From Forficula auricularia (taxonomy: Eukaryota > Arthropoda > Insecta > Dermaptera > Forficulidae), in NCBI GenBank assembly GCA_024734495.1, contig JALMQS010000030.1, forward strand, positions 10,208,378 through 10,272,377: a stretch of DNA of 64,000 nucleotides. The letters are read 5' to 3'. A program made the position numbers and the translations under genes. Numbering within the stretch: the first letter of the stretch is position 1; the number at the start of each line of letters is the position of its first letter. Under the pieces are notes generated by a model. It made no database searches, was not told where the DNA came from, and saw only the letters and a program-made list of their open reading frames with translations. Shown here in pieces: positions 1 through 10,794 of this stretch.

Positions 1-375
1 TTCCAAGCCATTGATCTTATATCCCCTCCACTAAAAATAATCGCCTAAATATGTTTTTTTTGTTTTTTATCAAAACTACGTGGTAAATAATTTCAATTTT
101 TTTAAGTTACTCCGAATATATTATTCTAACAAATATTAGTTTTTCATCAAGATGGTGAAAGTCCTTCAATGAAAAAAAATAAAATAATGATCATATCCCC
201 ACCCTTTCCCTATCTACCCTATGTTAAAAATGTCATTTTTAATTGCAATTATTTCATGTTTGGTGTGGTAAATCGTCTTCAAATTTTAACAGTATGTGTA
301 TTATGCTTTTAATGACTTATATTCCAAGTTTCAAAAACTTCTTGAATTTTTGCATTTGTGAAAAAACTACTTTAA
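1..375 (-). mobile_element. TTAA-flanked DNA element, end fragment
   Basis: Reverse-complement copy of the element at 13809-14337. Its terminal part (AACTACTTTAA near 364-375) corresponds to the TTAAGGTAGTTCTTT terminus of the better copies. The left side runs off the window. No coding capacity is seen, so it is probably a non-autonomous DNA transposon. Confidence 0.7.
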
Positions 376-379
376 TCAA

Positions 380-505
380 AACGCGTGGGGCACTTTGTCG
401 AATTTAATTAAAAGTTTCTGCGCCCCACACTTTTTGATTAAATAATACATTATTTTGTACTTTTTAGAAGCGTGTTTTTTAGTTTTTTTAAATATTTATT
501 TTTAT
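380..505 (+). repeat. Fragment of the repeat seen whole at 25.83-26.69 kb
   Basis: It shares the blocks GCGTGGGGCACTTTGTCG, TTTCTGCGCCCCACAC and TTAGAAGCGTGTTTTTTAG with the inverted-ended element at 25830-26690. It directly abuts the TTAA element on its left, so one repeat probably inserted in or beside the other. Confidence 0.6.
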
Positions 506-1540
506 ATGCACGGTTTACTTCATCATACTATGTATAGTGAAGTAAAAAACAAAGTCTATTACAATTGATAACGCTATCAAGAAATAATTAACATTACGAG
601 CTTTCATTCTCATTCTTAGTTGTAGTTAATGATCATTTCGATGGGGAATAAAATAAAAGCACAATTTTAATTAATAATTTACATTATTATTAATAAATTA
701 TATTAAAATTTACAATAATGCAATTCGCTTATATTTAATACTGACAGTTATTATATATGTACATTATACATATACATATAATATGTATATGTAAATATAA
801 ATTAATTTTAAGATTTTCTTGCTCAAGCTTTGTTGAACAGGTTGATCCTGGAGATTTTTTCGGAAATTGTAAGTAAATAAGGCGCATGTAAGCAACATCG
901 ATTTTATCAGATCATTGATGAGTTGATTCTAACTATTATATATCTATCATCACTTGAAAACAGTTTCAGAATAAGAATCTGAAACGATGTGAAAAATACT
1001 AGAAAGTTTAAACCATTTTCTAATTAACTAGTGGCCCGAATGAAAAAAATCTTCCAAATAATAATATCAATACCTTTGATTATTCTTAATTTTGAAAATA
1101 AAATAATAATCTAATTTAATGGATATGTTCTCCATAAAATCAGAGTAAAAAACGTAGATATAATAATTATTTTTGTAATTTTTCTAAAAGTATTTGTTCC
1201 CTTTTTCTCAATTTTTAAATCTGCGGGAATTATTCTATCAGTTTCATCAAGCTAAAAAAAAAGGTTTTTATTAATCAGTTCAAATATTATACATTAGTAT
1301 TATATAGACATAATATAGAGGTTGTTTTTCTTATAATTTAAAGCTTGTATAATTTTTTTAATCAGTCTTATAATTTTTCTCATGGCATTTTCCAAAAAAA
1401 AATATATATTAAAAGAATTACATAATATTCTTATTTAAAAGTAATTTAATTTAAGAAGCTTTGATTGAATGAAAATCAATCATATTGCGTAGTATTTCTC
1501 AAAAACTTCTACCCTTGGCAAAATACTTATTTAATAAATC
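506..1540. other. A+T-rich stretch, no gene seen
   Basis: It contains short (TA)n and ATAT runs near 750-800 and no open frame of interest. No repeat family recognised elsewhere in the window was found here. Confidence 0.5.
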
Positions 1541-1544
1541 ATAA

Positions 1545-3020
1545 GTTTCCTGTATTTGATTCGATCGCGAATCGAAAGCAGGTGATTTTTGTCAGATATT
1601 AAGTGAAAATAATATCCGAATTTATATATTTCTGTGTTGAAATAATGAAGTTAAATAAATTTATAATTTTCTCATTAATATATCAAAGAATAATTAACAT
1701 ATTAACGAAAATTGTTTTTTGATCGAGTTTTTTAAACAAGATATATATATCACAAGACTACTGCTGGTTGAGGCTATTGGAGTCTGCTGAATCTTAGGTC
1801 TGGACCAAGAGAGAATGAGAAAGATGTGATCCATCTAGCTATGATCCAGCATCATTTCCCGCATGACGCTTTTTATATCAAACACTGATATGGATCACCA
1901 AATGGATTTGTAATCTGAGATGTTATATATTCAATCCCCCAGTCCAGCGCGCACAATTCTCGTTAATATGTTAATTATTATTTGATATATTTTAAACATT
2001 TATTTATTTTTATTTATTTGATATATTAATGAGAAAATTATAAAACTTTTTAATAATATTATTATTTTTTTTTAATAAAAATCTTAGAATTAAGAATTCA
2101 TGAGAATGATTTAAAAGATGATTTCTTATAAATATTGTATTCTAAAATAAAAATACTTTGTCAATGGGAATCGAACCAGGAACATTGGGTTTGTTACTGC
2201 TGGCTAGAAGCCACTGCTTTTACCTTCTCAGTTATACTCAACATAAACAAAGAAATGTTAATAGAGAGGATTTCCTACTAGAATTTTCTATAGATAAGAA
2301 AAAAATAATATCTCGCCAAATATTTTAAATATCAAAATCATTTTTATTTGCCGTTCATAAGAAGAGAATTAATGAAATGATATATAATTTCATAATTTTA
2401 ATTGATGAAGGAGCTGATGGCTTATGTATAATAATTAGATGCTGTTTTGAGGTATGTAATCCCTTAATTAATCATAAGTTTCCGATATTTGATTCAATCG
2501 CGAATCGAATGGAGGTGATTTTTGTCAGATATTAAGTGAAAATAATATCCGAATTTATATATTTCTGTGTTGAAATAATGTATTTAAATAATTTTCTAAT
2601 TAATATATTAAAGAATAATTAACATATTAAAGATAGTTGTTTTTGATCGTGCTTTTAAACAAGATATATATATCGCGAGACTACTGTTGGTTGAAGCTAT
2701 TGGAGTCTGCTGAATCTTAAGTCTGAACCAAGAGAGAATGAAAAAGATGTGATCCATTTAGCTATGATCCAGCATCATTTCGCGATTAGGGGATTGAATA
2801 TATAACATCTCAGATTACAAATCCATTTGGTGATCCATATCAGTGTTTGGTATAAAGGCGTTATGCGGGCTAATCGCGAAATGATGCTGGATCATAGCTA
2901 AATGGATCACATCTTTTTCATTCTCTCTTGGTTCAGACTTAAGATTCAGCAGACTCCAATAGCTTCAACGAGCAGTAGTCTCGCGATAGATATCTTGTTT
3001 AAAAGCGCGATCAAAAGTAA
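1545..3020. repeat. Duplicated repeat with a palindromic second copy
   Basis: The block at about 1555-1970 (GATTCGATCGCGAATCGAAA onward) recurs at about 2490-2780. In that second copy the sequence then turns back on itself: 2640-2800 is mirrored at 2865-3015 (the GGAGTCTGCTGAATCTTAAG region and its complement). This gives a direct duplication plus a foldback of about 150-base arms. No coding potential is visible. It is probably a non-autonomous transposon family. Confidence 0.6.
2160..2240 (-). repeat. Degenerate tRNA-like SINE head
   Basis: On the minus strand there is a B-box-like GGTTCGATTCC and, about 45 bases 5' of it, an A-box-like TAACTGAGAAGG. The arms do not fold into a proper cloverleaf, so this is a decayed tRNA-derived repeat rather than a functional tRNA gene. 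Confidence 0.4.
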
Positions 3021-3082
3021 TTCTCTTTAATGTGTTAATTATTCTTTAATATATTAATTATAAAATTATTTAAAAGTATGTA

Positions 3083-3372
3083 AGCCCATTGAACCAGATG
3101 TGGTGTTCAAATGAAGACAAGGAATTTTATTCTGGTTGAATAATGGGATGTCTTGTTTTGTTTAGATGTTTTATTTTCAAATCACGAGACGGTTTCGGCC
3201 ACCATCATCAGTCAGTGTTTGAATTATATAGCGCTCAATGTACGTTCATAGTATACAGTAAGAAAAGCATTTGATGTGTTTCAAATTACATTTTTGTAAT
3301 GCTATAAAACATATATATAATATAAATACAACAGTCCTTGTCTTCATTTGAACACCACATATCTGGTTCAAA
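3083..3372. mobile_element. Foldback element with a central hammerhead-like motif
   Basis: Inverted arms of about 40 bases (GAACCAGATGTGGTGTTCAA at the left; the complement at 3345-3365) enclose about 200 bases. A hammerhead-like motif on the minus strand lies inside. It shares the arms-plus-ribozyme layout of the other foldback elements here. Confidence 0.6.
3183..3217 (-). ncRNA. Hammerhead-like motif (CUGAUGA core)
   Basis: Minus strand shows CUGAUGA, one extra U, a very short stem II (GG/CC around UGG), then GAAAC, then a UC cleavage-site candidate. The flanks can pair as stem I with one bulge. Core residues are intact but stem II is weak and the stem III segment (ACCGU) is not a perfect palindrome. 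Confidence 0.45.
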
Positions 3373-3390
3373 GTGCTTATATCCCTCAAA

Positions 3391-3507
3391 TCCATTTCCA
3401 CTTTCATTTCCAAGTAGAAGACAATAGATTATCTAATGAATTCCAAAGTAATTCCAAATAATTTCAAAGACGGTGTACACCTAATTCCAATCACGGTTCA
3501 CCCCTCG
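3391..3507 (-). mobile_element. hAT-like MITE, truncated copy
   Basis: Right part of the family seen whole at 30750-30914 and 58680-58835. It ends ACGGTTCACCCCTCG and carries the internal GGTGTACACC. The other terminus is missing, and no target duplication can be read. Confidence 0.7.
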
Positions 3508-3514
3508 CCTCACA

Positions 3515-4070
3515 CCTTCTGATAAAATATATATTTTTCTTATTTTCGGTCCCAAAAAAAATTCGACACTACTCAAAATAATTATTCGATTAAAATTTTA
3601 ATAAAATTTTGGATTTGGGGGAAAATTAGACCAAAGAACGTATAAATTTAAAATTTTGATCTTATTTAATTTACAAGCTACATTGATCTAACACACGGAC
3701 CAAGGCTCTAGGTTACGGTTCTAGCTCGTCCCCCCCAGAAATGTTGAGATGAAAATTGAAGTTTTACAGGATATAAATAAAAGTCCAATAAAAATTTAAT
3801 AAAAAAAAAATAATCTTGTAAAAAAATCAATCTAGCCATCTAGACCAATGCTCCTACTCCTAGAGGAGTTTATCCATACTCCTCTAACACGTCGGTGGGT
3901 AACCAATCCGTATTTCTTTTCTGGCTACTGACTTGACACGGACATACAGACATTGTATTGATAATAATAGGGTTCCGTTCTACGTAGTATGGAACCCTGA
4001 AAATGATATAAACATGATTTATTGAATTAAAAAATTATACAAGTAAATACGATTGTTAAATAAAAATTAA
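3515..4070. other. Repeat debris, no gene seen
   Basis: It contains a block (AAAATTCGACACTACTCAAA and AATAATTATTCGATTAAAAT) also seen diverged near 31800-31900 and 35900-36000, then AGGGTTCCGTTCTACGTAG with GGAACCCTG nearby, which resembles common insect repeat ends. No coding signal. Confidence 0.45.
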
Positions 4071-4078
4071 ATAATAAC

Positions 4079-4201
4079 TCAATAAAAGCAAATTTTCTGA
4101 ACATGACTGCTAATATAATATAGTTTTAGAGCCTGATAAAAGCCCTTAAAGTAAGAAATAAACACTTTATAAGCATTCGGATGAATTGTGTTCTTTAAAT
4201 T
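4079..4201 (-). CDS. Possible last exon of the Gasz-like gene
   Basis: Reading minus, CTTAG at 4202-4206 is followed by an open frame of 40 codons ending in TGA at 4079-4081. It encodes an aromatic, basic tail starting NLKNTIHPNAYKVF. The preceding exon ends in phase 1 as written, while this frame needs phase 0. It fits only if the A6 run at that exon's end is one base too long. No known domain. It could equally be chance. Confidence 0.25.
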   Translation of the reverse strand, partial: NLKNTIHPNAYKVFISYFKGFYQALKLYYISSHVQKICFY

Positions 4202-4249
4202 CTAAGAAAAACATCTTCATTTCAAATTTAAAAAATATGGAAACGAATT

Positions 4250-4439
4250 AGGGCCAGATGAATGTCGGTTGGTAAAGTCTTTGTAAAAGTTGAAACCGTA
4301 GAATTCACATTGTGCCCGGCGGGATGGCCAATCAGATCGCATCTTACTTTCACCTGATTGGCCATCCGGCCGGGCACAAGGTGAATTCTAAGGTTTCAAC
4401 TTTTACAAAGACTTTACCAACCGACATTCAACTGGCCCT
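4250..4439. mobile_element. Near-perfect foldback MITE
   Basis: Terminal inverted repeats of about 60 bases or more begin AGGGCCAG and continue TGAATGTCGG; the two arms are almost identical, with a short central loop. The flanks (AATT left, TTAG right) do not give a clear target duplication. It lies 27 bases beyond the end of Gasz exon 7, inside the intron or 3' region. The low divergence of the arms suggests recent insertion. Confidence 0.75.
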
Positions 4440-4465
4440 TTAGTATCATGAAAATGATAAATTAC

Positions 4466-4686
4466 CTTTTTTAGCATATTCAAATAAAAATTTTAATTCA
4501 TTATAAACTATTTCTGCTTGCTGTAGTGCTTTTAACGTTGAATTTTTAAATTCTTTAGCCTTGGAAGCCTCTTTATCTATAGGAAGATTATAGTTTTGTA
4601 GATTATATCTTATTAAAGATACAGAAGCATAGATATCACTCAAATGACGAGAACAATCGTACAAAGCCAAGACCCCTTCTTGCAAT
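4466..4686 (-). CDS. Gasz/ASZ1-like gene, exon 7 (post-ankyrin helical region)
   Basis: Acceptor TTTTAG at 4687-4692 and donor GTAATT just past 4466. It enters in phase 2, which joins correctly to exon 6 (AG|A gives Arg), and leaves in phase 1. The product is about 73 residues, predicted mostly helical, with segments such as LYDCSRHLSDIYASVSLI and LKALQQAEIVYNELKFLF. In vertebrate and fly Gasz a helical/coiled region follows the ankyrin repeats and SAM domain. No SAM core was recognised between this exon and exon 6, so a further exon may be missing or unrecognised in the 3.86-kb intron. The assignment rests on the ankyrin exons and compatible splice phase. Confidence 0.65.
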
Positions 4687-4739
4687 CTAAAATAAATAAG
4701 AGATTATTATTAATTTGAACATGTGATAGTCAGGTTACA

Positions 4740-5110
4740 GGATGGGAGCAAGTATCAAGCAGTGGTGTGGGGCCCCTGGAACATTTTTAAGGTGGGGTCC
4801 TAAGAAAATTAACTTTGCCGCTAACGCTAATTAGAAAAGGGAATAAATTTTTGAGAGGCAAAATTCGCTCTTGTTAATTGATTTTGTTGAATCTTATCAT
4901 TTAGAAAGAGTATTTTATATTTTAATTAAGAGGACAATTTTTTTAATGTATTTAAATTTTTACAATATTTTTTGGCAAATTAATTTGTTTAGTATTTTAG
5001 TACCTCTCCATTGAATATAAAATTTTCAAGAGTAAATCAAAGAGATTATCCTCCGCTTGATGCGAATAAATACATACAGGTATACGATATATAAATAAAT
5101 AAATGAAGTC
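4740..5110. other. No gene seen
   Basis: Intron of the Gasz-like gene; A+T-rich with short G-rich words (GTGGTGTGGGGCCCC). No feature supported. Confidence 0.4.
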
Positions 5111-5121
5111 GGTTAAAAATC

Positions 5122-5592
5122 GATGGTGTTGAGGAAAAAGGGCCAATCTGATTTTTTCCAATAGGACCTATCTGAATTAAGTGAATATCGATGAGGCAGT
5201 CCAAAAAAAAAAGAAGATAATTTACACTATCTTTTTATTCATAAAACCGACGTTTCGGAGGCTATTCCCTCCTTCTTCAGGGTTTTGAAAAGACAGAGAA
5301 GGAAATCCAATGAGACATTCTCCTCTCTTTCCTCTTTCAGTGGCAGTAACAATAATATTTTGTATTTCATTCTCAGCAGAATTATAATGTAGTAATGAAG
5401 ATAATAATTACTCGGACCTATCTGATTTTACCCGCTAAGGGTCATCAGTTAATTTGGACCAATCTGCAGGGGCCAAACTGAAATCAACGTAAACATGAAA
5501 ATGCAAAAGGTCGAAACTTCAAATCGCAGTTTTCCGTTTTAGAAACATTTTGGAAATTGCAGTTTGGCCCTTTTCCCTCAACACCATCTATG
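5122..5592. mobile_element. MITE with ~25-base TIRs, interrupted by a hammerhead element
   Basis: Left end GATGGTGTTGAGG..AAAGGGCCAA and right end TTGGCCCTTTTCCCTCAACA are inverted copies. The interior is split by a different repeat (about 5200-5425) that carries the hammerhead-like motif at 5243-5286. This nested order means the hammerhead element inserted later. Confidence 0.65.
5243..5286 (-). ncRNA. Hammerhead-like ribozyme motif, intact core
   Basis: One of the best copies. Minus strand: stem I AAAACC with GGUUUU (6 bp), CUGAAGA, one extra A, stem II GGAGG/CCUCC (5 bp) closed by GAAUAG, then GAAACGUC. ACGU is self-complementary and would form stem III only between two molecules, with C as the expected cleavage-site base. 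This matches the small dimer-forming hammerheads associated with Penelope-like elements, except for the extra A before stem II. Confidence 0.7.
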
Positions 5593-5639
5593 TTACGTAA
5601 CTTGATTTTTTTTTTGAGTTTTCATTTCGGGGACCCTCT

Positions 5640-7555
5640 AAGGTTGGGGACCTCCCAGTACTGCCACTCTATAGTTATGCCAGCAGTAATATTAGATTAA
5701 TAAACGCTAAAAAATCAAAACTTAATAACATTACTTCAATATTAAAAAGACACCGAAACGACGTAAATATATATTTCGAATTAAATTGTTATGTTTAAAA
5801 GAAAATACAAACAAATATAAAAATAAAAAAATTCGTTTAATGGTTTGGAAAATCAAAAGAAGACTATATGATTCATCCTTTACAAAAGTCAATACATATT
5901 GTATATTTGCAAGTCACATTTAATTATTTCATTTAGGGGTTCACACATTTTTAACAAATAATTAAGGTTTCTTATAAACATTTGTTAATTTGGTTCATTC
6001 TAAATATTCAGTTTTAGAAATTCTTTCCCACGCAATAAAATTAATGTTATTAAATCTCACAGATTATCTTAAAATCTTCAATATTAAATTTTTTTAAACT
6101 CCTCGGGCTCAAATAAATACTACTCTGGCCCCCACCATAAGTAGGAAATAATTTAATACCTCTTGTACACCTCCCAAACACATTGCTCTAAAAAACATTT
6201 CTATTAATAAAATGCTACAATATTCGGCTAAAAAAATCAAAGCAAACCCACCCCGAGCGTGACATTTACACTGTTGAGGTTTTGTAAAATCAAACGATTA
6301 AAAATCAATGGGTTACAGAAGTGTGATAGGGAAGGGTCTTAGATTTTCATTAGTAATGTAAACATTCAAAAACAAAGGAATTTTCAAATTCTTGTAGGGA
6401 TTCAAAAAATAAATAGGTAGGGATTTCGGGATTTTACCACCATATATATATATATATATATATATAGCAAGAAATAAAAAGTTTAAGTTATTTTAAGAGC
6501 AATAAATGGTTTGTATTGATGGGATTTATTAAAAAATATATTTTAATACATTGGTCTGTATTAAAAATATATATCACATTCTAAAAATAATAATAATGAT
6601 GACATCTTTAACAAAAATAGGGAAAATTTTTATTTTTATACGCCTAGGCCATCTTTAAATGTCTTATTCATGGTCAGCAAAGTTTCAAATATTTTAATTT
6701 GAATAGCTAAATATAATTATTAGAGTACCCATGGGCGCTAGAAAAAATTAATTTGGGGCGGGAGGAGGAAAGCAAGGGGAAAATTTCAACATATTGAAAA
6801 AAAATTGCTAAATAGATAGATATATATATAGTGGCGTAGCAAGAAATTTGTGAAGGGGGAGAGGCGGTTTAAGGAATTTCAGTTTTTCTGTTAAGGATAC
6901 AAAAATTGAAACAACTATTTAAATAAAATAGCTATTAGCAACATTTTTATTATGAATATTTAAACTTCTGAGTTACTTTTAGTCCTCTAGCATATGAGAA
7001 TTAATTAAGGCTGATTGAGACGAAATTGTTATTGATGTTGTTGTCTCAATCTCCTAAGTGACAAAGGCTATGGATTACCAGGTTTTATTAAAGTTGGGGG
7101 CAAGAAAATTTTTTGGAAATTATTTGAATAAATGATTTTGAAAATTTTAGAATTATCATTGTGGAGAACCCTTGAAATAAAGGTATGCTCTGATGATAAA
7201 ATGACTATTCCTAGCTATTTTTTGTTTATTTTAAGAATTCGGGAACCCATGATCCTACCATACTAAATAATTAATAATTTGTAATATATGGTACATTGCT
7301 CGTCAAATTTTTCGGATTTTATTTTTGAGCATAGATAGAATACCTTAATCATCATTCTTTATGTAATTTATCTAAATTATTTTTTAATTTATAGACAATT
7401 TTACTTTAAAGTAAGAAATAACAAATTAAATTTTCTCAATACATGTTATTCTTATTTGTGTATTTAATTTAAGAAACATAGTTATTATTGGTTTCTAATA
7501 GATTTGTAATGTTCTATTTATTTACTTTAATCAGCTTTAATTGGTTTATGTAAAG
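5640..7555. other. Gasz intron, repeat debris and (TA)n microsatellite
   Basis: A (TA)n tract lies at about 6442-6466 and an ATAGATAGATATATATA tract near 6815-6830. The rest is A+T-rich, with no convincing exon. A SAM-domain exon of the Gasz-like gene would be expected here if the gene has one, but none was recognised by eye. Confidence 0.45.
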
Positions 7556-7561
7556 ATACCT

Positions 7562-8280
7562 TTAAGGTTGTTGTTTCGCGACAATACTAGCAAAAAGTTA
7601 ATGCTAGAGTATATAGAACAGACAATAAGGATTCATAATTCATAAGCTCAAAACTTTTTGCTGTTTATGTACCGATTCTAGCCAATCCCGTGCTCGTTTG
7701 ACAAATCTGGCACCATTGTAAGAGATTGAATATTTTTATATTAAAATAACAGATAAAATACATTTTAAAGGTCGATTTATTTCTATAAAAATCGTTTTGT
7801 TATTTTTTAACAAATGTAATCAACGCCTACGTTACACCTTATGAAAATTATAATTTTGAAAAAATCTAGCGCATGCGCGCTTTATACATCTTCGCTGGTT
7901 AAATAAATGCGCTGTTGCCAAATTGTTTTTAGTGTAAATTTGTTTTATACATTTTTCATTATTATCTCAGAAACTGTGTTGAAACTATGAATCAAAATTG
8001 TCTTAAAAAATATATAGTTTAATGTTGGTTTAGTTTTTTATAAAAATGGTAAGAAGGGTTTCTTAATTATAATTAAATGTGTGTGTAAACTTTCCGATGT
8101 CCCGTATAGTGCAATGTATAAGAGTCTGAAAAACTCTATCTTTGGAATTTAATATCTCCGGAACTATATTGTTCATAAATTTCGTTTTGACACCAATCGA
8201 TGCAGAAGTATTTAAATAATAATCTGTCTAAATTCCAAAAAAATCCTAAGAAAACCCATTTGGCGGAACAACTACCTTAA
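7562..8280. mobile_element. TTAA-flanked non-autonomous DNA element
   Basis: Left end TTAAGGTTGTTGTTTCGCG and right end, reversed, TTAAGGTAGTTGTTCCGCC. A second copy with the same ends and interior (CTAGCCAATCCCGTGCTCG) lies at 42126-42845. TTAA at both borders suggests a TTAA target duplication as in piggyBac-type elements, but the termini do not start with the usual CCC, so the class is open. Confidence 0.7.
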
Positions 8281-8543
8281 GTCAAAAGAACAGTTTATGT
8301 TGTTTCTGGGGAGTTGGTTATTAATTTTTTTTTACCATTCATAGGGTCTATCAAAGAATCAAAAAGTTGGTACTTGCTCTAGAAGGCCTGAATCATGATG
8401 CAATATTTTAAACTCGGCTCAAACGATGAATTTTTGTGATACATGTTTTGCGAGATTGTGATTCAGTGTTGCGTTTTTTTTTTGACCAGCAGTGTTATAA
8501 ATTATATTAAGAGATATAAATTTATATATAATCTATGCCATAC

Positions 8544-8650
8544 CTTCCTGCTTGAAGTTTTTTTGGTAAAATAATAAATTTTCCATAATTTTTGTAATCA
8601 TTATTTGAATTAATTATTAATTTTTCGTAATTGTACAAGAAGTCAGATAT
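8544..8650 (-). CDS. Gasz/ASZ1-like gene, exon 6
   Basis: Acceptor CTTTTTAG before 8650 and donor GTATGG after 8544. It enters in phase 0 and leaves in phase 2. The junction with exon 5 reads GLNEISDFL, which continues the last ankyrin helix, supporting a very short intron of 65 bases (8651-8715). The remaining residues (NYEKLIINS.. then KNYGKFIILPKKLQAG) lie where the ankyrin block passes into the SAM region in this family. Read through without splicing, the frame would stop after about 14 codons. Confidence 0.65.
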
Positions 8651-8715
8651 CTAAAAAGATTTTTAATCTATCAATTGTTTTGCTTTTGAATTAGATGTCT
8701 AAATCCAAAATATAC

Positions 8716-8850
8716 TTCGTTTAGTCCTTTAATACAAGCCAAATCCCAAGCCGTCCTTCCACGTCGATCTTTAATTGTTACATCGATTTTAGAGTTGATC
8801 AAAATCTTGACGACATTTAATTTTCGTTGATTAACAGCCCAAAATAGAGC
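8716..8850 (-). CDS. Gasz/ASZ1-like gene, exon 5 (ankyrin repeats)
   Basis: Acceptor TTTTTTCTAG and donor GTATAT; 45 codons, phase 0 at both ends. It encodes the end of one ankyrin repeat (ALFWAVNQRKLNVVKILI) and most of the next (KDRRGRTAWDLACIKG). Each has the alternating turn-helix pattern and the T-A-x-x-x-A signature at the first helix. Same strand and phase chain as exons 4 and 6. Confidence 0.8.
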
Positions 8851-9263
8851 CTAGAAAAAAAAATATTTTCATATTATTCTAATAAAATAAGAAAAAACTA
8901 TAATATATGAAAATATTAATAATTAATGATAATCTAATTTAATTTTCTGTAATTCTCTAGTAATTCAGTTTACATTACAAACAAGGTAATTTAGAGTTCT
9001 TACTATCCAGGAGAGCTGAACATATTGGAAAATATGAAGAAAAAAAAACGGGGCGAGTTTAGAGGGGGACTTGACTGGGGAAGGGCTAAGTCCTTTTATG
9101 ATGAATTAATTTAAATGAATAATAAACGTATAAAATTACAAAAAAAAAATATTCAATTCATGTAAATCAAATAATTATTATAACAAATTTTTAAAATAAT
9201 ATTTTATATTTATTTTAAAATATTACTTGAATAAAATATAGTTTATATTTATTTTCAAATGAG

Positions 9264-9264
9264 A

Positions 9265-9292
<28 letters not shown>
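9264..9292. repeat. Poly(T) tract
   Basis: A run of about 25 T directly left of the hAT-like MITE at 9300. It may be the tail of a reverse-strand retroposon. The CTTTTAGT target copy lies between the run and the MITE. Confidence 0.6.
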
Positions 9293-9297
<5 letters not shown>

Positions 9298-9299
9298 GT

Positions 9300-9459
9300 C
9301 GAGGGGCGAACCGCGATTCGAATTAGGTGTACATCGTCTTTGGAATTATGTGGAATTATTTTGAAATTCATTAGATAATGCCCCTTCATCTATTGTCTTC
9401 TACTTGGAAATGAAAGTGGAAGTAGGTGTATACGATATTAGGTCGCGGTTCACCCCTCG
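9300..9459. mobile_element. hAT-like MITE with 8-base target duplication
   Basis: Ends CGAGGGGCGAACCGCGA and, reversed, CGAGGGGTGAACCGCGA. Flanking octamers CTTTTAGT (9292-9299) and CTTTTACT (9460-9467) match at 7 of 8. Interior carries GGTGTACA and TCTTCTACTTGGAAATGAAA as in the other copies. An 8-base duplication is the hallmark of hAT transposons; no transposase is encoded. Confidence 0.8.
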
Positions 9460-9610
9460 CTTTTACTTATTTTACTTTTTTATCAAAGATTTATGAAAAG
9501 AGATTCCTATCAAGGAGAGAAAATATTATTTATTTTCATGATCTAAAACGATAAATTTTTACATATACCTACCCCACAAGTAAGAAAAGATAACATAAAA
9601 TTCGTCTGTA

Positions 9611-10091
9611 AGGGGTCGTCCATAAATTATGTCACACTAAATTCAGACATTTTTGATGCCTCATCCCCCCTTGTCATAGTACGACCCATTTTTATAGACC
9701 CCTCTAACTATAATTACGTCCCGAGAGTCGCCTCCTTTCTTGAAAGGAAAAATGAATTATAATGTGTATAAATTTTGGTAATAGAAGTATATTCATAGGA
9801 ATTATATTTATTAAAAAGAAAAAAAAATTGTGAGTAAAATCTTTTAAAACCAATAAATCAAGTTAAAAATCATTAGAGTTCATTTGACCCAACTATTAAC
9901 TTATTTCAAGAGGTAAAAGTGAAAAATGGTTTTTAAAATAATATAAATGAAAAAATAAGAAAAATATAAGATCGATGTATCTATGTGACGTCACGTTTGC
10001 TCTGATCCCCTCTTCCCTCCTCGGTCATCGTTACATATTATAACGTTAGGCTATATGAGCCCCCCTTGCATAGGTAATTTATGGAGGGCCC
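9611..10091. mobile_element. MITE with GTCGTCCATAAATTA-type ends
   Basis: Left end GGGGTCGTCCATAAATTATG; right end ends TAATTTATGGAGGGCCC in inverted orientation. It contains TGACGTCACG. A second member is at 19934-20402. Ends of this kind are widespread in arthropod genomes; there is no coding capacity. Confidence 0.65.
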
Positions 10092-10278
10092 AATCATGAT
10101 ATAGTTGCACATCATTCATACATTAAAAATAGTACATAAAACTAAAGGAAAAATTAACATAGATTCCTAAATTGAATATATTTAAATTCGAGTTACATTT
10201 TGACTAATAACAATAAATCAAATTTTAGTAAACTCGTTAGTATAAATTGTACTTTTAATAGTTTAGACACTAACTTAC

Positions 10279-10508
10279 CGTCCATCCTTGTCTATCCTGA
10301 AGATTTAAATCAATTTTTGGTGTTTTAACTAATTTTGCAACAATTTTCGCATGTCCTTCTTTAGCTGCAAACATTAAAGCTGTAATCCTATGTTTTTCCA
10401 TTGCGTTTATATCAGCTTTATATTCAATCAGAAATTCAATACAACTGATTAAATTCTCTTCGTTAGTTTGATTAGAAGCACATGAAGCCATTAAAGGTGT
10501 AAATAAAT
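10279..10508 (-). CDS. Gasz/ASZ1-like gene, exon 4 (ankyrin repeats)
   Basis: Acceptor TTTTTAAG, donor GTAAGT. It enters in phase 1 (G|AT gives Asp) and leaves in phase 0. It encodes about 76 residues: DLFTPLMASCAS, an inserted NQTNEEN loop, then CIEFLIEYKADINAMEKH, RITALMFAAKEGHAKIVAKL and NLQDRQGWT. The long loop inside one repeat followed by a C-[IV]-E-[FL]-L helix is characteristic of ASZ1/Gasz rather than generic ankyrin proteins. Known Gasz proteins act on the outer mitochondrial membrane of germ cells in piRNA biogenesis; that role is inferred from homology. Confidence 0.85.
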
Positions 10509-10794
10509 CTTAAAAATAATTGTTTTACAATAATATATATAAATCATAATATAAAAAGTTATTCAATAATGTCTTAAGTCAACTATTTTGCATCTAATAA
10601 TAGAATAGTTTTTGGTACAATCCAGGGGTTTCCAAACTATTTCTAGTCAAGTTCAAGTTCAGACCTGATGAGGGGAGGGTTAATTGCCTGTGTTCGAGTT
10701 TTTCAAGGGCCACCGAAAGTGCCGGATTAAATTAATTTGACCCACCTAGGAAAAATATTTTTATCACCAGGTCCCAAATAATACTTAATACTTA

